Assembly (NCBI GenBank): GCA_037157565.1
Contig: JAZHRO010000014.1
Span: 103,261,501 to 103,325,500, forward strand
Source of the DNA: Thalassia testudinum
Lineage: Eukaryota > Streptophyta > Magnoliopsida > Alismatales > Hydrocharitaceae
DNA length: 64,000 nucleotides
Reading direction: 5' to 3'
A model generated the notes under the pieces. The model did not search any database and was not told where the DNA came from. It was given only the letters and a program-made list of their open reading frames with translations. Both the position numbers and the translations under genes were made by a program. Below, one piece after another: positions 10,506-22,642 of the stretch (positions are counted from its first letter, which is position 1; each line of letters starts with the position of its first letter).

Positions 10506-13222
10506 TGTTACGAGCCGGGCATTAGACGTAGTTTAAGACGTCTGGGAAGTGGCCTAGACGTCTGGAACCCTTCCCAGACGTCTGGTATTAAATTTTTTTG
10601 GCATACGGGTTCGCGCCTGTGCGCGCTGACTGAACCCGCCGCCTTCGTTTTTCCCTTTCTCTCCCTGTAGGCTCCGTTTTTCCTCCTTCTCTCTCCCCGC
10701 GGCTGTCTTATAAAAACGCTCCTCCTCTCCCTCACCCTCATTCCACCGCCTTCTTCTTCTCCTCCCTGCCAACGAGAGCGCGAGCGAGCGAGAGTGGCAG
10801 TAGCGGTTGCTGCGAGCGTGCGGGAAGGAGGGGTTGTTGCGAGAGGAAGCAGAAGCTCGAACGCGAGGGTACGAGCTTGCCGGGGCAGCTAGAGCCGGCC
10901 GATGGGAAAGCAGCGAGCATGGGGTGTCGCGGAGGAGTTGCTGCAGCTCGGGCAGCAGGTAGACGCGGCGCGGCACGGCCGTGCGCTGCGGGCGAAGAGC
11001 GAGCAGGGTTCTGATTCTGGGAAAATTTCCCAAAATCCGACGTCTCGACTTACGTCTAGACGACACATAAGACGTCTGGAGGAAGGACCAGACGTCTGAC
11101 AGGTACAATAATTGTTATCTTCTCCTTTTTGCGCGTGTACGGCCATGCAGTCGTTTGCCACGTTCTTCTGCACCCCTTCGTGATGAGAGCGAGTGTGTGT
11201 GTGTGCAGGATTCGTTTGGGAGGGAGGTAGGGCTCGGCATCCCACACCGATCAGACGTCTGGACACAGTACCAGATGACGTAGAGGACCTTCAGACGTCC
11301 GGGGTGACAATCGGACGTTTGGAAACTAAGTTCAGACGATCCAGCGGGCTTCTGGACATCTGAAGGACTGCGCAGACCAAGGTATGGCATGATCGACCTT
11401 TAAAGACGTCTGGAAGAAGTTCCAGACGTCTGATTTTGGGCAGACTCGTCGTTTTTGACCCGTTTAGGGTCCGTTCGGAGTCCGTTTTCCGCGTTTCAAG
11501 TTTCATTCTTCCCAGATTTATTTCCTCTACCTGTTTACAGTAATTGTATATTGTTTTGAGTAGCTCCTTGTCTTTGATCCTTGTATTAGGACCCCGTTCC
11601 GTTGCAGCTCCGGGGGTTGCGGAGGCACGCAGGATTGCCAACCACGCCCCAGTACTTCCGGTTTAGCGGGTAGAGTGGCCTTTTAATTTAATTATAAAAA
11701 ATTATACATTTATGAAACAATTAATAGAGTCTAGGGCATTGCATGAACCCTAGGGCTGAAGAATTAGATTGAATGATAGATCCTAAGGTATTGCTTGAAT
11801 CCTAGGACTGGAAAACTAGATTGAATGATAGATCCTAGGATATGGCATGAATCCTAGGACTGGAAAACTAGTTGAATATATACATTGCAGTCGTGGAAAA
11901 GTGGAAAGGAAACGATAACTGCCTGTAAATTGGTTAACAGCTGCCTGTTATGAATGGATAAATGCGGTTGAGAACATGAATTGTATGGATATAAAGCTGG
12001 AACGGTGAAACCTAAATTGGCTGAGTTAAAAGAGCATGAACCCTACGGGGAATTAGGAGTAGAACTCCTGGAAAGTGAATGGAATAGAATTGGGGAAGTG
12101 AGCTGGCCCTTGAGTACGGAGTACCAAGTAGAGCAACTGTCCCCCTATTTAGTGCAGAGCAGAGCTAGCCGCCCCAGGGACCCGGGGTTAGGTCTGGCCA
12201 CTTTGTACCGACTTTTGGCCCTCGTGTACACAGTGCCGAGGAGAGCTACTAGTGTAGGGAGAGCAGTAGCTACCCCACGGGCCCCGAGGTTCTGCTAGCC
12301 CTCCTACACCGACTTGTTAGGCCCACTGGGCAAACCAGGGTAGTCAGGTGAGGGTGCGCGGACTGTGGAGGGGTAAGACCCCTGTTTGGTTACTGTGGAG
12401 GGGCTGGACCCCTGTTACTGAGAGGGCTTTGCCCTATACTGGTTCCGTGATGTGCTTTGGGCGCACCCGTTAACGGAAATAACTGACCGCGTGCCAGTGC
12501 GGGTAGCTACCCGTGCGTTTATCGCGCGTGCTGTAGTCACCGTTACGTCTGTCAGCGACCTTGGGGTGGTTGCCTGAGGGTAGGACCACCACGGGGGACT
12601 CTCCCAGCCAGGAGAGCACCACGTGTTACTTCTACTTTTCGGAAAAGACTGTAATGAAGATCGTTCCCATGAGGAACATTCAAGATCAAGAGAAGAATCT
12701 GAGAAATAAATCAATAGTGAATAAATGGAAAAATATAAAGAAAGAAAGTAAAAATATAACAGCTACTGTCCACTCTACTGCTTCTTCTAGCTTTTAGTTT
12801 CCACTCTACTTAGTGTTTCGTTGACGTGCCACCCTTGTTACTTTTCAGAACCAGGTGTTGAGCAGCCAGAGTCGGCGGCCGCAGAGGGTGTTGGGCCTAG
12901 TAGAGCCCAATAGTGTCACTTGTAGTACCCGTTGTACGTTTTTTTTGCTGTTATTGTGAGTAGTTTCTGTTACCCCATGTACTCGCTTTTTTGTATGCTT
13001 CTTGTTTATGTATATGTTTATTTCTCTATTGTTGTGGTGGTGTATACTGTAGTATTTCTTTTCTCTACTGCTGTATTTTGTTACTGCTAGTTATATACAT
13101 GTTGAATGTGATTTATTTTACTGCTCTTTTGGTTACTTTATCGTTGGACGACTGGGTCTTGGGGTCAGTCGAGTTGGTTCGATTCTCGTGTCTCGTAGGG
13201 ATTCGGGAATTGGGTCGTTACA
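10506..13222 (+). repeat. 3' LTR of the chromovirus
   Basis: 2717 bases, same ends as the 5' LTR and with the same internal features: TATAAAAA at 10709-10716, GACGTC palindromes and the 52-base tandem repeat near 11725-11880. It is followed by the GGTTT duplication. Confidence 0.93.
10709..10716 (+). promoter_or_regulatory. TATA box of the 3' LTR
   Basis: TATAAAAA at the position equivalent to 2988-2995. Transcripts from it would run into the flanking DNA. Confidence 0.6.
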
Positions 13223-13227
13223 GGTTT
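13223..13227. repeat. Target site duplication (right) of the chromovirus
   Basis: GGTTT, identical to 2760-2764. Confidence 0.9.
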
Positions 13228-13887
13228 CGATCTTCGTTCTCGTCCCAATGATAGAAGGAGACATCAAGAATAATTTTATCCAAGAAGGAATGACAACTGT
13301 CTAATGGGATTAGATATCGGATAATATTTTCCCCCAAATGTGAAGAATTCACATATATTTGGAATACTTGTGGAGAAAAGTCTTAAAATTACATCTATCC
13401 TATGGGTCATCATTGGAAACCAATAATGATATTGATAGGTTTCTAGTTAAAGAGAAAATTAATTGTAGCTTAAAGAGTTAAGTTACATTTAATTTGACAA
13501 TTAATTGCACATAATTTGATTAGGTACAAAATTTAAGTTTTGAATTGCAATTAATTTTAAGTTTAGACACTCAATCTAAACTTTTCAAGATCTATTTTGG
13601 GCCAAAGGTGCAAAAATCAATTGGGATTACAACCCATCCATTAGATGGAGATCCAATGGATCCCATCAATTTATGAGTTAGGATGGAATCCCTATAAATA
13701 TCTTCCAAAGGGAGAAACCCTAATGCAATCAATTCAATCAATTAGTTGATTGAAAACCCACCAAAATCCTTGCTGTTGACTATTGGGAAAAGGCCAAGGG
13801 TGGCACCCTCTACCGCCATAGTTGCCAGTCAACTAATATCAATATTGGTCAACATCTTACGTTGTAGTAGGTCGACCAATTGCTGAA
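13228..13887. other. Sequence interrupted by the chromovirus and by element W
   Basis: No gene is visible. It continues the sequence before 2760 and would rejoin the sequence after 52029. Near 13840-13885 it holds GTCGACCA-like words resembling the array in solo LTR T. It is probably part of an older LTR, unassigned. Confidence 0.3.
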
Positions 13888-15405
13888 CAATCGATGAAAA
13901 TTTGTGAAAGAAATTAGATTTAGAAAACTCACATTGTAGTATGTGCAAAAATCCACGATCAGATAAATAATTTGAGGTGAGTCTGGGTCGAACACGGGGA
14001 GGCAACGTTCAAAATTCTACGTTTATTTTTTTCTTTTCGATTTTTTTCAATTTTATAATTTTTATAAATTTTAGGAAATAAAAATTGTGTGGAAAAATGT
14101 GAGTGATAGTGGGTGACAGGAAAGTGGTGTGCAACAAGATGATAATAAGGCAGGTAGAAAGTATGTAGAGAAATGTGGCATACTGGGAATTTTTATTACA
14201 ATTAAAAATTCAATAATTACACTAAAAATAGAGGGAGAGAAAGAGAAAGAATAATATCTAGTTACAAGAATGCTTATAGAAGTAAACTACACTACAAAAC
14301 AAGGTAGAAAGAGAAGGGAGAGAAAGTCTCCCGAGATGGTTGCTAGAAGATGAAGGACTGGGCAGTGCTTGGATGAAGGGGGAGGAGGACGGATGAGGGA
14401 GGACAAAGCTGGATAGGTTAAGGACGAGTGGAGTAGCTACCCGGGGCGATCACAAGCCCTGGACGGGTTGAGGGAGGTGGCGGCGACACTCGAAGAAGGA
14501 GGAAGCCAGATGAAGGAGGATAGAGATGGATTTTCTACGCTAACAGAGGGTTGGAGCACACCTTAAAGCGGGGAACAGGAGTTCTGGAAGGGTCTTGGAG
14601 CTCCTTAGAGGGTCAAGAGGGAGTAGGCTTGGATGGTTTGGCAATGAGAGGAGGATGGCCTATATACAGTTGAGGAAGGGCTAAAAGCGGCAAAAAGGTG
14701 CACTTGGCATGCGTAGGGATGCAGAGCATGGATCGCGCTCACAGTTGGCGTTCGTATTGCACACGGGCAGCTGGTAGCTCGTTGAGTTGTGCGTATTATG
14801 AGCGTGTGTTGGCCTGCGGTCAGAGGTTGGTAGGCACGAGCAGTCGGGCGGGTGATGTGTGAGATTACGTGCGGATCCGGCACGGATCCGCTTGCGTAGG
14901 TGCGCGTGTGTTCACACGCATGAACATGGGTGACGGTGGGCCTTGGCGCGTGGCGTGCCGATGGCGTGAGTGTGTTGTGTGTGCGGAGGTCCTTTATGGG
15001 TGGAGTGTGCTTGAACAACCGGAACTAAAGCGTTTGACGTCCAATTTTGCTGAAATTTCGCAGAGATGTTAGGGGGTCTTGTATTTCTTCAAGAACAAGG
15101 GCCTAGGTCGATGGGTGGACAAATTCCACCCAAGTCCCTATTTTGTGGCAAAATTACGTTTTACCCCTCTTATGATGTTTCTTCTCTTTTAATGGTTCTA
15201 CAGCCCTGCATGCCACACCCAAACTTCCTAATGCACATTTTTTATGTTTAATAAATAAATAAAAATGTAATTAAACTAATTTATGCACGCATGGACCTAA
15301 TTATGCACAGGTTAATATAATGTAATATGTACATCCTACATGAGCTATGTAACCTGGTTCCTAACATATTTAAGCATTTTAAGTATAATAATTATGTTAT
15401 TGTCA
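13888..15405 (-). repeat. 3' LTR of element W
   Basis: It matches the two pieces of the 5' LTR in the same order. The TATA box on the minus strand is at 14660-14666 (TATATAG). GTTCGACCC on the minus strand (13985-13993) lies about 100 bases from the LTR end. A stretch around 14250-14330 is missing from the 5' LTR. Confidence 0.82.
14660..14666 (-). promoter_or_regulatory. TATA box of W 3' LTR
   Basis: TATATAG on the minus strand. The corresponding site in the 5' LTR (about 29774-29781) is degraded. Confidence 0.5.
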
Positions 15406-15440
15406 CACCCTCATGCCTACTTCTTGCTAGTCCCTAGCAA
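15406..15440 (-). other. PPT block of element W
   Basis: On the minus strand: GCTAGGGACTAGCAAGAAG, then TAGGCATGAGGGTG, then the LTR start TGACAATAAC. Nearly the same block precedes the LTRs of X (39669-39705) and Z (23617-23651). Confidence 0.75.
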
Positions 15441-16960
15441 TACAAGATGCAAAGATATCTATAAAGATAGAGTTAGAAGCTAATTACTTGGGCATTAGTT
15501 GATTACTAACCAAAGGAAATTCGTACTTACGATCTAAACTAAAAAGACTCAATATTACCTAGGGTTTCCGCCAAAATATAGTTCATTTAAGTCCTTGCCA
15601 TTTTATTATATATATATAATTTTTTTTCTTTTATAATTTTTTTTGGAATTTTTATTTTAGGGTTTCAGGGTAGCTTTCTATGACTACCTTACTCACCCAT
15701 GACTCGAAAAGACCTAAAAGTGCTAAGCATCTTATTGTGTGTGTGTGTGGTTGACTCATTAAATGGGCAACCAAGATGGATCTTAGGCATTTATAAACTC
15801 TAGGGTGTCCTTAAGGAGATGTATTGTCGCCTAAAGGTTTATCTCTCAAACCAGTAGCTTTCTTCCTGCTCTTATTTTTAGTGGGGTCAACATAAGAGCG
15901 GACCCAATGTATATTTCCCTGGGTTTATTGCTACTTTCTCACTTCTTATTTTTTGGGATTTATTTGTGCATTTTTGTGGGTTGGACTCTGAACAACCAGC
16001 AATAGAGGACTACCTACGGCAACTTGTCAGTCATGCCTGTGCGGTGAAGTATGACTTATTTCTTTTTTTCTCCTTTCTTTTTTTTCCTTTTTTTCTTTTT
16101 GGGTATTTTCTATTTTTTCTATTTTTTTTCTTTTAAGCAGGTGGCTTCCCTAGTCTAAGATGTACCTAAAGGCAACAACCAAGAAGATTAGGTGAAGTGG
16201 CTGGGCTCTAGACACCCAACAATGGGGGGTTACCCACAATAACATTTTAGCCATACCACCCAAGTATGTTTATTAACTACTTAATTTTCACTAAGTCACC
16301 CACAAAATGAGTCAGCGCTGAAAGTGTGTAGATGCTTAGATTTCTAGGGCCCCTCAAATTATAGGGTAGGTTGATAAGTCACATATTTATCTACTTGGCA
16401 TTAATTTTATGACGACAAGGACTCGAGAAATAGGTCCCAATTTTAGTGGACACCCAAGTTAATTAATTCAATAGATCTGAAGAGCCTAAGTTCCAGATCC
16501 TATTGTATTATTCTTAGGGTCAATAACTTCTAATGCCTAAGTTTTTGTTTCTTAGCTCTATATTTTTTTGTCTTTTTGTTTTTACTTTTTTTCTTTTTTT
16601 TGTATAAATAGAAAATAAACGAAAATAATTCTACAGAGTTGACAAAATTAATTCAGGAATAAATATATCCACCCTCCCATGCTTATCTAATGCAATGTTC
16701 TCATTGTATGACATATGCATGTGAGAGTAGAGTACATGGGTAGCACCTGAAGAACACATCATATTCAGTCACCTCACTAGGCTAAGCCGTAAATACAGCC
16801 TACACAGATACTGGGTTGTCTCTTAGTAAGCGTTGAGTTTAGTACCATTAGCTGGGCACTGTCCACAAATAGAGGAAATTAGTGACTTAGATTGGCGGGT
16901 CAAAATAAAGAGAAGAAAATTTACTTTCCACCCTACCAAATGATGCCCATAGGTGTGGAC
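15441..16960 (-). other. W internal region, PPT side, non-coding
   Basis: AT-rich sequence without a supported frame. On the minus strand it holds long A/G-rich runs (plus-strand T/C runs at about 15600-15660, 16055-16135 and 16560-16605). It is interrupted at 16960 by element Z and resumes at 26317. Confidence 0.5.
16956..16960. repeat. Target site duplication (left) of element Z
   Basis: TGGAC, identical to 26312-26316. Confidence 0.9.
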
Positions 16961-17317
16961 TGATTGCACTGCAAAATACGCCTGCAATAATGCCTTCTTG
17001 TGCTATTTCCTAGCACTACCTCTGCATATTAGGATTCCGTAGTTGCATTTGTAAAAATACATGTATACATGCACCTAATTGAGAGGAAAGAAGAATGAAA
17101 TAAGTGGCCTTGCATTTTACCTTTTTTCCTCAAGTGCCTCTTTGCAAAAATCCACCACCTCTATTTTTATTTCCACTTGATTTTTAATTTTCCCTACGGC
17201 AGCATGCATCTTCTCCTCGCGCCATGCTGCAGCAACCCTTCCCTGCAACTTGCCATTCCCTGCCAAGCCATTCCATCCCACTCCCTGCAGCTGCATGCGA
17301 CCATGCCATTCCTCTTC

Positions 17318-17325
17318 TATTTAAA
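17318..17325 (+). promoter_or_regulatory. TATA-like box of Z 5' LTR
   Basis: TATTTAAA, conserved at 24009-24016 in the 3' LTR, followed by a C-rich presumed transcript start region. Confidence 0.55.
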
Positions 17326-18119
17326 GACCGCAGCTCCTGCCTTTGCAAAAGGGCCTGGAGGAAGCAGCCAAAAACTCCCACTTGCAGCTCCACCACCACC
17401 GTCCTCTCCTCCATTCCCCTCCATACACCGGTCCTCCTCCAAGGAGACACCCGACAGGCAGGAGCTTTCACTGTGGTGCACACCACCACAGTGAGACCAC
17501 CACCGCCCAGCTCTTCTAAGAGCCGGTGGGCGTGGTGGCTCTTCTTTCGTTTTTCTTCCGTTTAGCCATTCCTGCCATTGGAGCCGCTTCAAGGTCTGAA
17601 GCTTCGTAGCTTGGCAGCAGCAGCAGCTAAGCGGCGGCAGCAGTAGCCCCAGCAACTTCTGTACTTCCCTGCAGGCGCCCCAGCCCTCCGCATGAGCCTG
17701 CAGGCCTTCTCCGCCCTGTCACATGCACTGTCGCCCGCAATCGGCCGCTACGCGCCTCTGCAGCGGCCGGCCAAGCGCCTCCCCGCCCTCCAGCCCCTGC
17801 GGCACTTGCAAGCTTCCGTGCAAGCTGTAGGAGCCCTCGCCCTCCAGCCCCGCGCGCTCTGTCGTGAGCTATCCACGCTCGCAACCGGTCGGTGCAGGCG
17901 CTCTCCTCTGCGCGAATATGCGCCCACGGGCGGAAGCCATCAGACGACGGCCTTCACGTGTAGATGGCTTAAAATGCCCTTCCTCGCCTCCAGCAGAGTG
18001 GCTGCGGTCTCTCTGCCCACTCTCTCTCGCTCGCTCTCTCTCTCTCTCACCACACTCACAGCACTCTCTCTACACCGACGCATACACACACCTACACTCA
18101 CACTTTCACACACACACAC

Positions 18120-18345
18120 CTATACTCTATTATAAACATATATATATATATACGTGTACTTATATATAGTGATATATTTATACATATATTGATATACATA
18201 TATATATATACATATATATATCTATATATATATATATATATATAGACTTATATTTATACATATAGTAGTACCTATATACTTATGTATTAGTATACATACA
18301 TACATACATATATATATATATATCTATATACCTATATATATACAT

Positions 18346-18376
<31 letters not shown>

Positions 18377-18380
18377 GACC

Positions 18381-18424
<44 letters not shown>

Positions 18425-18985
18425 TACATATACTACTATGCATATACATATATGTATGTATATATATATATATATATATACTTACATCTATATATATAGT
18501 AGTATTAGTATTCTTATATACATATATATATTATATATATATATATATATACTTATATATATATATATACATATCTAGATACATATACCTATATACATAT
18601 ATTATTATTATATATATATATACATATATATATATACATCTATATAGTATTATATACATATATACATATATATATATATATATCTATAACTATATATACA
18701 TACATACATATATATATATACTTAGCTACATATATCTACATATACACATATTACTATATACTTATACATACATATATATATACCTCTATATAGTTATACA
18801 CACACACACACACATATATATATATACATATACACTTATATATACATATATATACATATACACTTATATATACATATTTATCTACACATATATATACCTA
18901 TATATTTATAACCATATATATATATACCTATAGACATATTTACATATATACATATATAGATATATATATATATATATTTTCACAT
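18120..18985. repeat. TA/TACA/CA microsatellite inside Z 5' LTR
   Basis: Almost pure TA, TACA and ATAC words with a run of CA near 18347-18370. The equivalent region in the 3' LTR has a different arrangement, so it has been rearranging since insertion. Confidence 0.95.
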
Positions 18986-19662
18986 TATTTACCATATGCT
19001 GTATTGCGGGAATATCTGCACCAGTTGCTGATATTCCCTGATACACGCGTACAAAAAGCGTGGTTACATACATCTTCCACCATCCATCTCATACTCCACG
19101 CGGCACCTAGTCCTATTGGTTGCGTCTCTTTAGACGACGACCGACTCGACACCGTGCTACACTCCATCTCTGCCTCCACCCCCACCCCTTTATATACATA
19201 ATATATACCTATATATATATACTGTATTTACTTTATTTCTGTTTCGCTTTCCTGATAGTAAAAAGACAAAAAAATATATAAAAGAGAAAAGATAATCTTT
19301 GACTTGCAGGTACCCCGTTTTGCGAATAGCAAGACTCATTTTGGAACTCTGTTTTGGCTCAAAGCCAAGAACAGAATTTTGAGGCTGTGCCTCAAGGATA
19401 AAGATTACTAGAAAAAAGTCTAAATAAGAAAAACACCAAAAACACAATAAACGAATGGAAGAGACTCGTTGTAGGAAAGGTGTAGAAACTCGACTTGTAC
19501 CCCACTTCCCTGAGTTCGACCCTGGGTCTAAAAGTGACAAGATAAAATCAAGTAGGCCAGGTAAAATTTTTTTTGTAAAGAGTTTAGGTTAACCACTATA
19601 CACATTTCAACGATAAAATCATCATATTAACAACCTATTCGGGCTCGACCTCACATCTTTTT

Positions 19663-19680
19663 TGGCGCCGTTGCCGGGGA
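19663..19680 (+). other. Primer binding site of element Z (tRNA-Asp type)
   Basis: TGGCGCCGTTGCCGGGGA, 18 bases complementary to the 3' end of plant tRNA-Asp, nine bases after the LTR. This PBS is typical of Athila/Tat-group elements. Confidence 0.92.
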
Positions 19681-21057
19681 AGTGTGCCTTTAAGTAAGTT
19701 TCTATTCAATTCCTTTCAATTTTTCTCTTCTCTCTTCACGGGAATCTTTGTTTTTGGTGTGCAGGTGAACCTAGTGCAAGGAGAAGGCAGGAAGACAAAG
19801 TCGAAGACGTGAGTAGATCCAAGGCGGGAACGAGAGCGTGAAGACGCCGACACCGCATTGGAGCATCGCACGCGTTGTCGAACAAGTAGGTCTTCTTTTC
19901 TTAGCAACTAGGGTTAACTTGTCACCTTAAAAAAAAAAAGAAAAAAAAAATTTTAAAAACTAAAAACTAGAAAAACTTCTTGGGATCTCTTGGGGCAAGT
20001 GGAGTAAAATTCACTTGTTTGATTGATTGTCTTCACTCTTACTGCCCTGGGATTTCCCACCTTACTTCGCATAGCGAAAATCCGAGAATCTTGATTCTTG
20101 AAATTTTTCGCCGTGGGAAGTATTCTTTGAGGCAAATAAAAAGATTGATTGCACCCCCTGTTGCCTCACTTATCTACAATTCAGGATCACCTTTTTGGAG
20201 GGGAGACTTGGAATTGAGTGATTCTAGCCCCACCACGATTTTTCAACTTGCCTAAGATTCGATCCCGAACATTTCAACACCAACAATTTTAGTTTCTTTA
20301 TCTGTTGGTTGAGCCTTGTGTGGACATCTTTTTGGTGATTGGGAGCACTTGAATTGAAGTGCTTTGGCTCCCTTTCACACTAATATAAAATTAACTTGTG
20401 CATCCACACATATAAATCTCCATTTAGGGTAGCCCATTGTATTTTAGCATGCATTAACCAACTGATATTGAAGAAGGATTTCTTGGGCTTAGAAAGAAAA
20501 CTTGTATTCTCACAAAAACCCGTAGATTGGTTGAATTGGTAATTCAGCAAAATCCTAAAATTCATACTACTTAAGGCTGAACTCTAAAAACCATTCACCA
20601 AGTAAGAACTTCAATTCGGGGAGATTTCCCCGTTGCATGCTTGTTTTACACACTCTGAAAATCAATCACTTGGGCATTACCCGTAAACAACGCCCTTCAC
20701 ATTCCAGAAGCACTTGATCCTAAGCCTCTAACTAAAACTGGTAGTAATTTGACCCTTACTAAGGATTGGAGGTCTAACTACCTACGTGTAGCGGCTACGT
20801 GCTGGTGACAATTCCCGCGTGCTATCGGGTGTCTAAGATTGGGGCAAATGGCCTTTCAATCTGGCTCGGTGGTTCTGCAGTGCTCGCATTCGGTTCCGTA
20901 GTTCATGATAGTAGGTAACTTAGATCTTTTGGTCTAAGGGCACACTTTAGAGGTTAGGAATTTGATTGAATTGATTTGTAATCAAGTGTACCTTTGCGGC
21001 GTCATTTCTCTCATCTCTTTTCCCTTCTTATCCCCCCAATTCTTCCTGCGGTAGTGC
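19681..21057 (+). other. Leader of element Z
   Basis: Long non-coding leader between PBS and Gag. It includes a GGTGTCTA word followed at 20836-20862 by a hairpin (AGATTG...CAATCT outside, GGC...GCC inside). The leaders of W, X and N also carry a GTGTC word near a hairpin. Confidence 0.7.
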
Positions 21058-22642
21058 ATGTTTGGGAGGAGGTCACAAAACCCTGAACTGTTTGAATTGA
21101 CTGCTAAATCTAGAAAACAAACCGAATCATCGTTCTCCTCCACAAACATGGCAAACACCCCTACCTCACCACTTCGTCACAATTCCAATTCTTCCAACAC
21201 CAGGCTTATCCCGAGAAACCTTGTAAGACCTTCCTTGCCGAGTGTCGCTCCAAGCGACTCGGTAAGTCATGTGGATCTGGCTTCTGCAAGCCAGTATTTC
21301 GACACGGAGGACCAAGCCTTCGTGTGCTCGGACGCATATTTACATGCGGACATGTCTTCTGGCATAGAAGACGCTTGCGCCTTGGGGAACAACCCATTCT
21401 CTGCCACTTATAACCCAGGGTGGCGTAATCATCCATACTTTGCATGGTCCAACAACCCGTAGCACCAAAATCCCGCGGGGGGACCAATGCGACCGTCCAC
21501 ACCCGTCATCCCAAGGGGCCCAGTCTAATCCTATGGCGAATCCGCCATCAGGCCCTTGCATACCACAAACCGAACATGTATCAAGGCCTCTTGATAAACT
21601 AATGAGAATGATGACGAAAATGTCAAAGCGCCATAAAGAGAACATGACCTCTCTTCAGCACCATTTGGCACTGCAGAATGTTGAGATCAGTCAATTACGC
21701 ATGGCGACTCGATCTCAGGGCACTCTTCCCACCCAACCTGTTCCAAACCCGTGAAACTTCGTACCCTGTGGTCTGCAACCACAGGTACAACCTTCTCAGG
21801 GACAGGTTCATCAAATTCTGCAAGCTCCGAGCATTCCACCGGGATTTCAGGCTAATCCCGCTGTAGCACCGCACTCTTATGTTGATTGCGATTGCATCAA
21901 GGATGACACGTCTGACTAGGACATGACCATCAGTGCGTGTATCGGACTAATTGTGACCGATTCAGACTGCTGCGAATTACCTGACGACTGCCTGACCAAC
22001 ACAAATTGTGATGTTCCCCAATCCCTCCCTATTCCCGTACCTTCTCCTGACCAGACTTCTGACGAGGTTTTCTCCGCTTCCCATACCTCGTGGTCTGAGT
22101 CATCATCGGGCTGCTCACCGTTGGTCCACACTCTGGAAGACCAGATTGCCCTTTCTTTCCTGCCAAATTAGGCGGATTTGCAACTCCACACTGGGACCTT
22201 GAGCCCACATCTTACTCACTGGGGCTATTCCCTTTTGGATCCATCTATCCAAAGAGCCCCTCTTCTTGGCCAATCTGAGGGCCAACTTCTTCTTCCCGAC
22301 TTGTTCTCCGATCCGCCTGGGACACTCTCGTCCCATGAAATGCCAGACCTTTCACCATCCACCATCACTTTTCACGCCACTATCACACTCTTCACTTCAC
22401 CACCCTCCATCCACCTACCCTACCACCCTGCTGTATACCCTGCACTTCAGCTCTCGTTACCTGATCTTTCGTCCTTTCTCTACCCTTCCCTGCATGCATA
22501 TGAGGACATAGCATTGTTTGACATGGGGGGGTGGATAGGCATCTATAGGATCTGGGTATTTTATGGTATCATACAGTTCTCACCTATTTATAAATATGCA
22601 AGAAAAAGAAAAAGAAAAAGAAAAAAAAATATATATATCTAA
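21058..22642 (+). pseudogene. Gag-like frame of element Z, broken
   Basis: The first block (21058-21462) is 134 codons from MFGRRSQNPELFEL to an amber stop. It contains YNPGWRNHPYFAW, a motif shared by Athila/Tat Gag proteins. After a frameshift, a second frame from about 21480 to 22642 continues with few stops (21752, 21917, 22169). Its first part has a coiled-coil-like segment ending in a Gag-like SQGTLPTQPVPNP. Its last 150 codons are Pro/Leu/Ser-rich and unlike anything I recognise. The N-terminal capsid part of Gag appears to be missing. No zinc knuckle or enzyme domain is present. Confidence 0.72.

Larger units (their letters stand above)
2765..13222 (+). mobile_element. Degenerate Ty3/Gypsy chromovirus, probably Tekay/Del clade
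   Basis: A full-length 10.46-kb insertion with two direct LTRs that both start TGTTACGAGCC and end GTCGTTACA. It has a perfect GGTTT target duplication and an initiator-Met PBS. The internal region codes, in order, Gag, protease, RT, RNase H, integrase and a C-terminal chromodomain. The domain order with a terminal chromodomain places it among plant chromoviruses. Long LTRs (2.7 kb) and the chromodomain style suggest the Tekay/Del clade (inference). The coding frame carries 14 internal stops and three indels, so the copy cannot make its own proteins. The LTRs still match closely along their length. Confidence 0.93.
16961..19653 (+). repeat. 5' LTR of element Z
   Basis: 2693 bases. It has a TATTTAAA box at 17318-17325, a C- and GC-rich stretch (about 17177-18080), and then about 860 bases of TA/TACA-rich microsatellite. 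GTTCGACCC occurs at 19514-19522, 131 bases before the LTR end. Reading frames through the GC-rich part are not conserved with the 3' LTR and are not called as genes. Confidence 0.9.

Noticed and set aside
17692..18135. 147-codon open frame in the 5' LTR of Z
   Set aside because: It runs through GC-rich LTR sequence into the microsatellite and is not kept in the 3' LTR, which has stops and indels there.
19514..19522. Possible tRNA gene around GTTCGACCC
   Set aside because: No acceptor stem, anticodon arm or clear A-box could be drawn around it; reported as a motif only.
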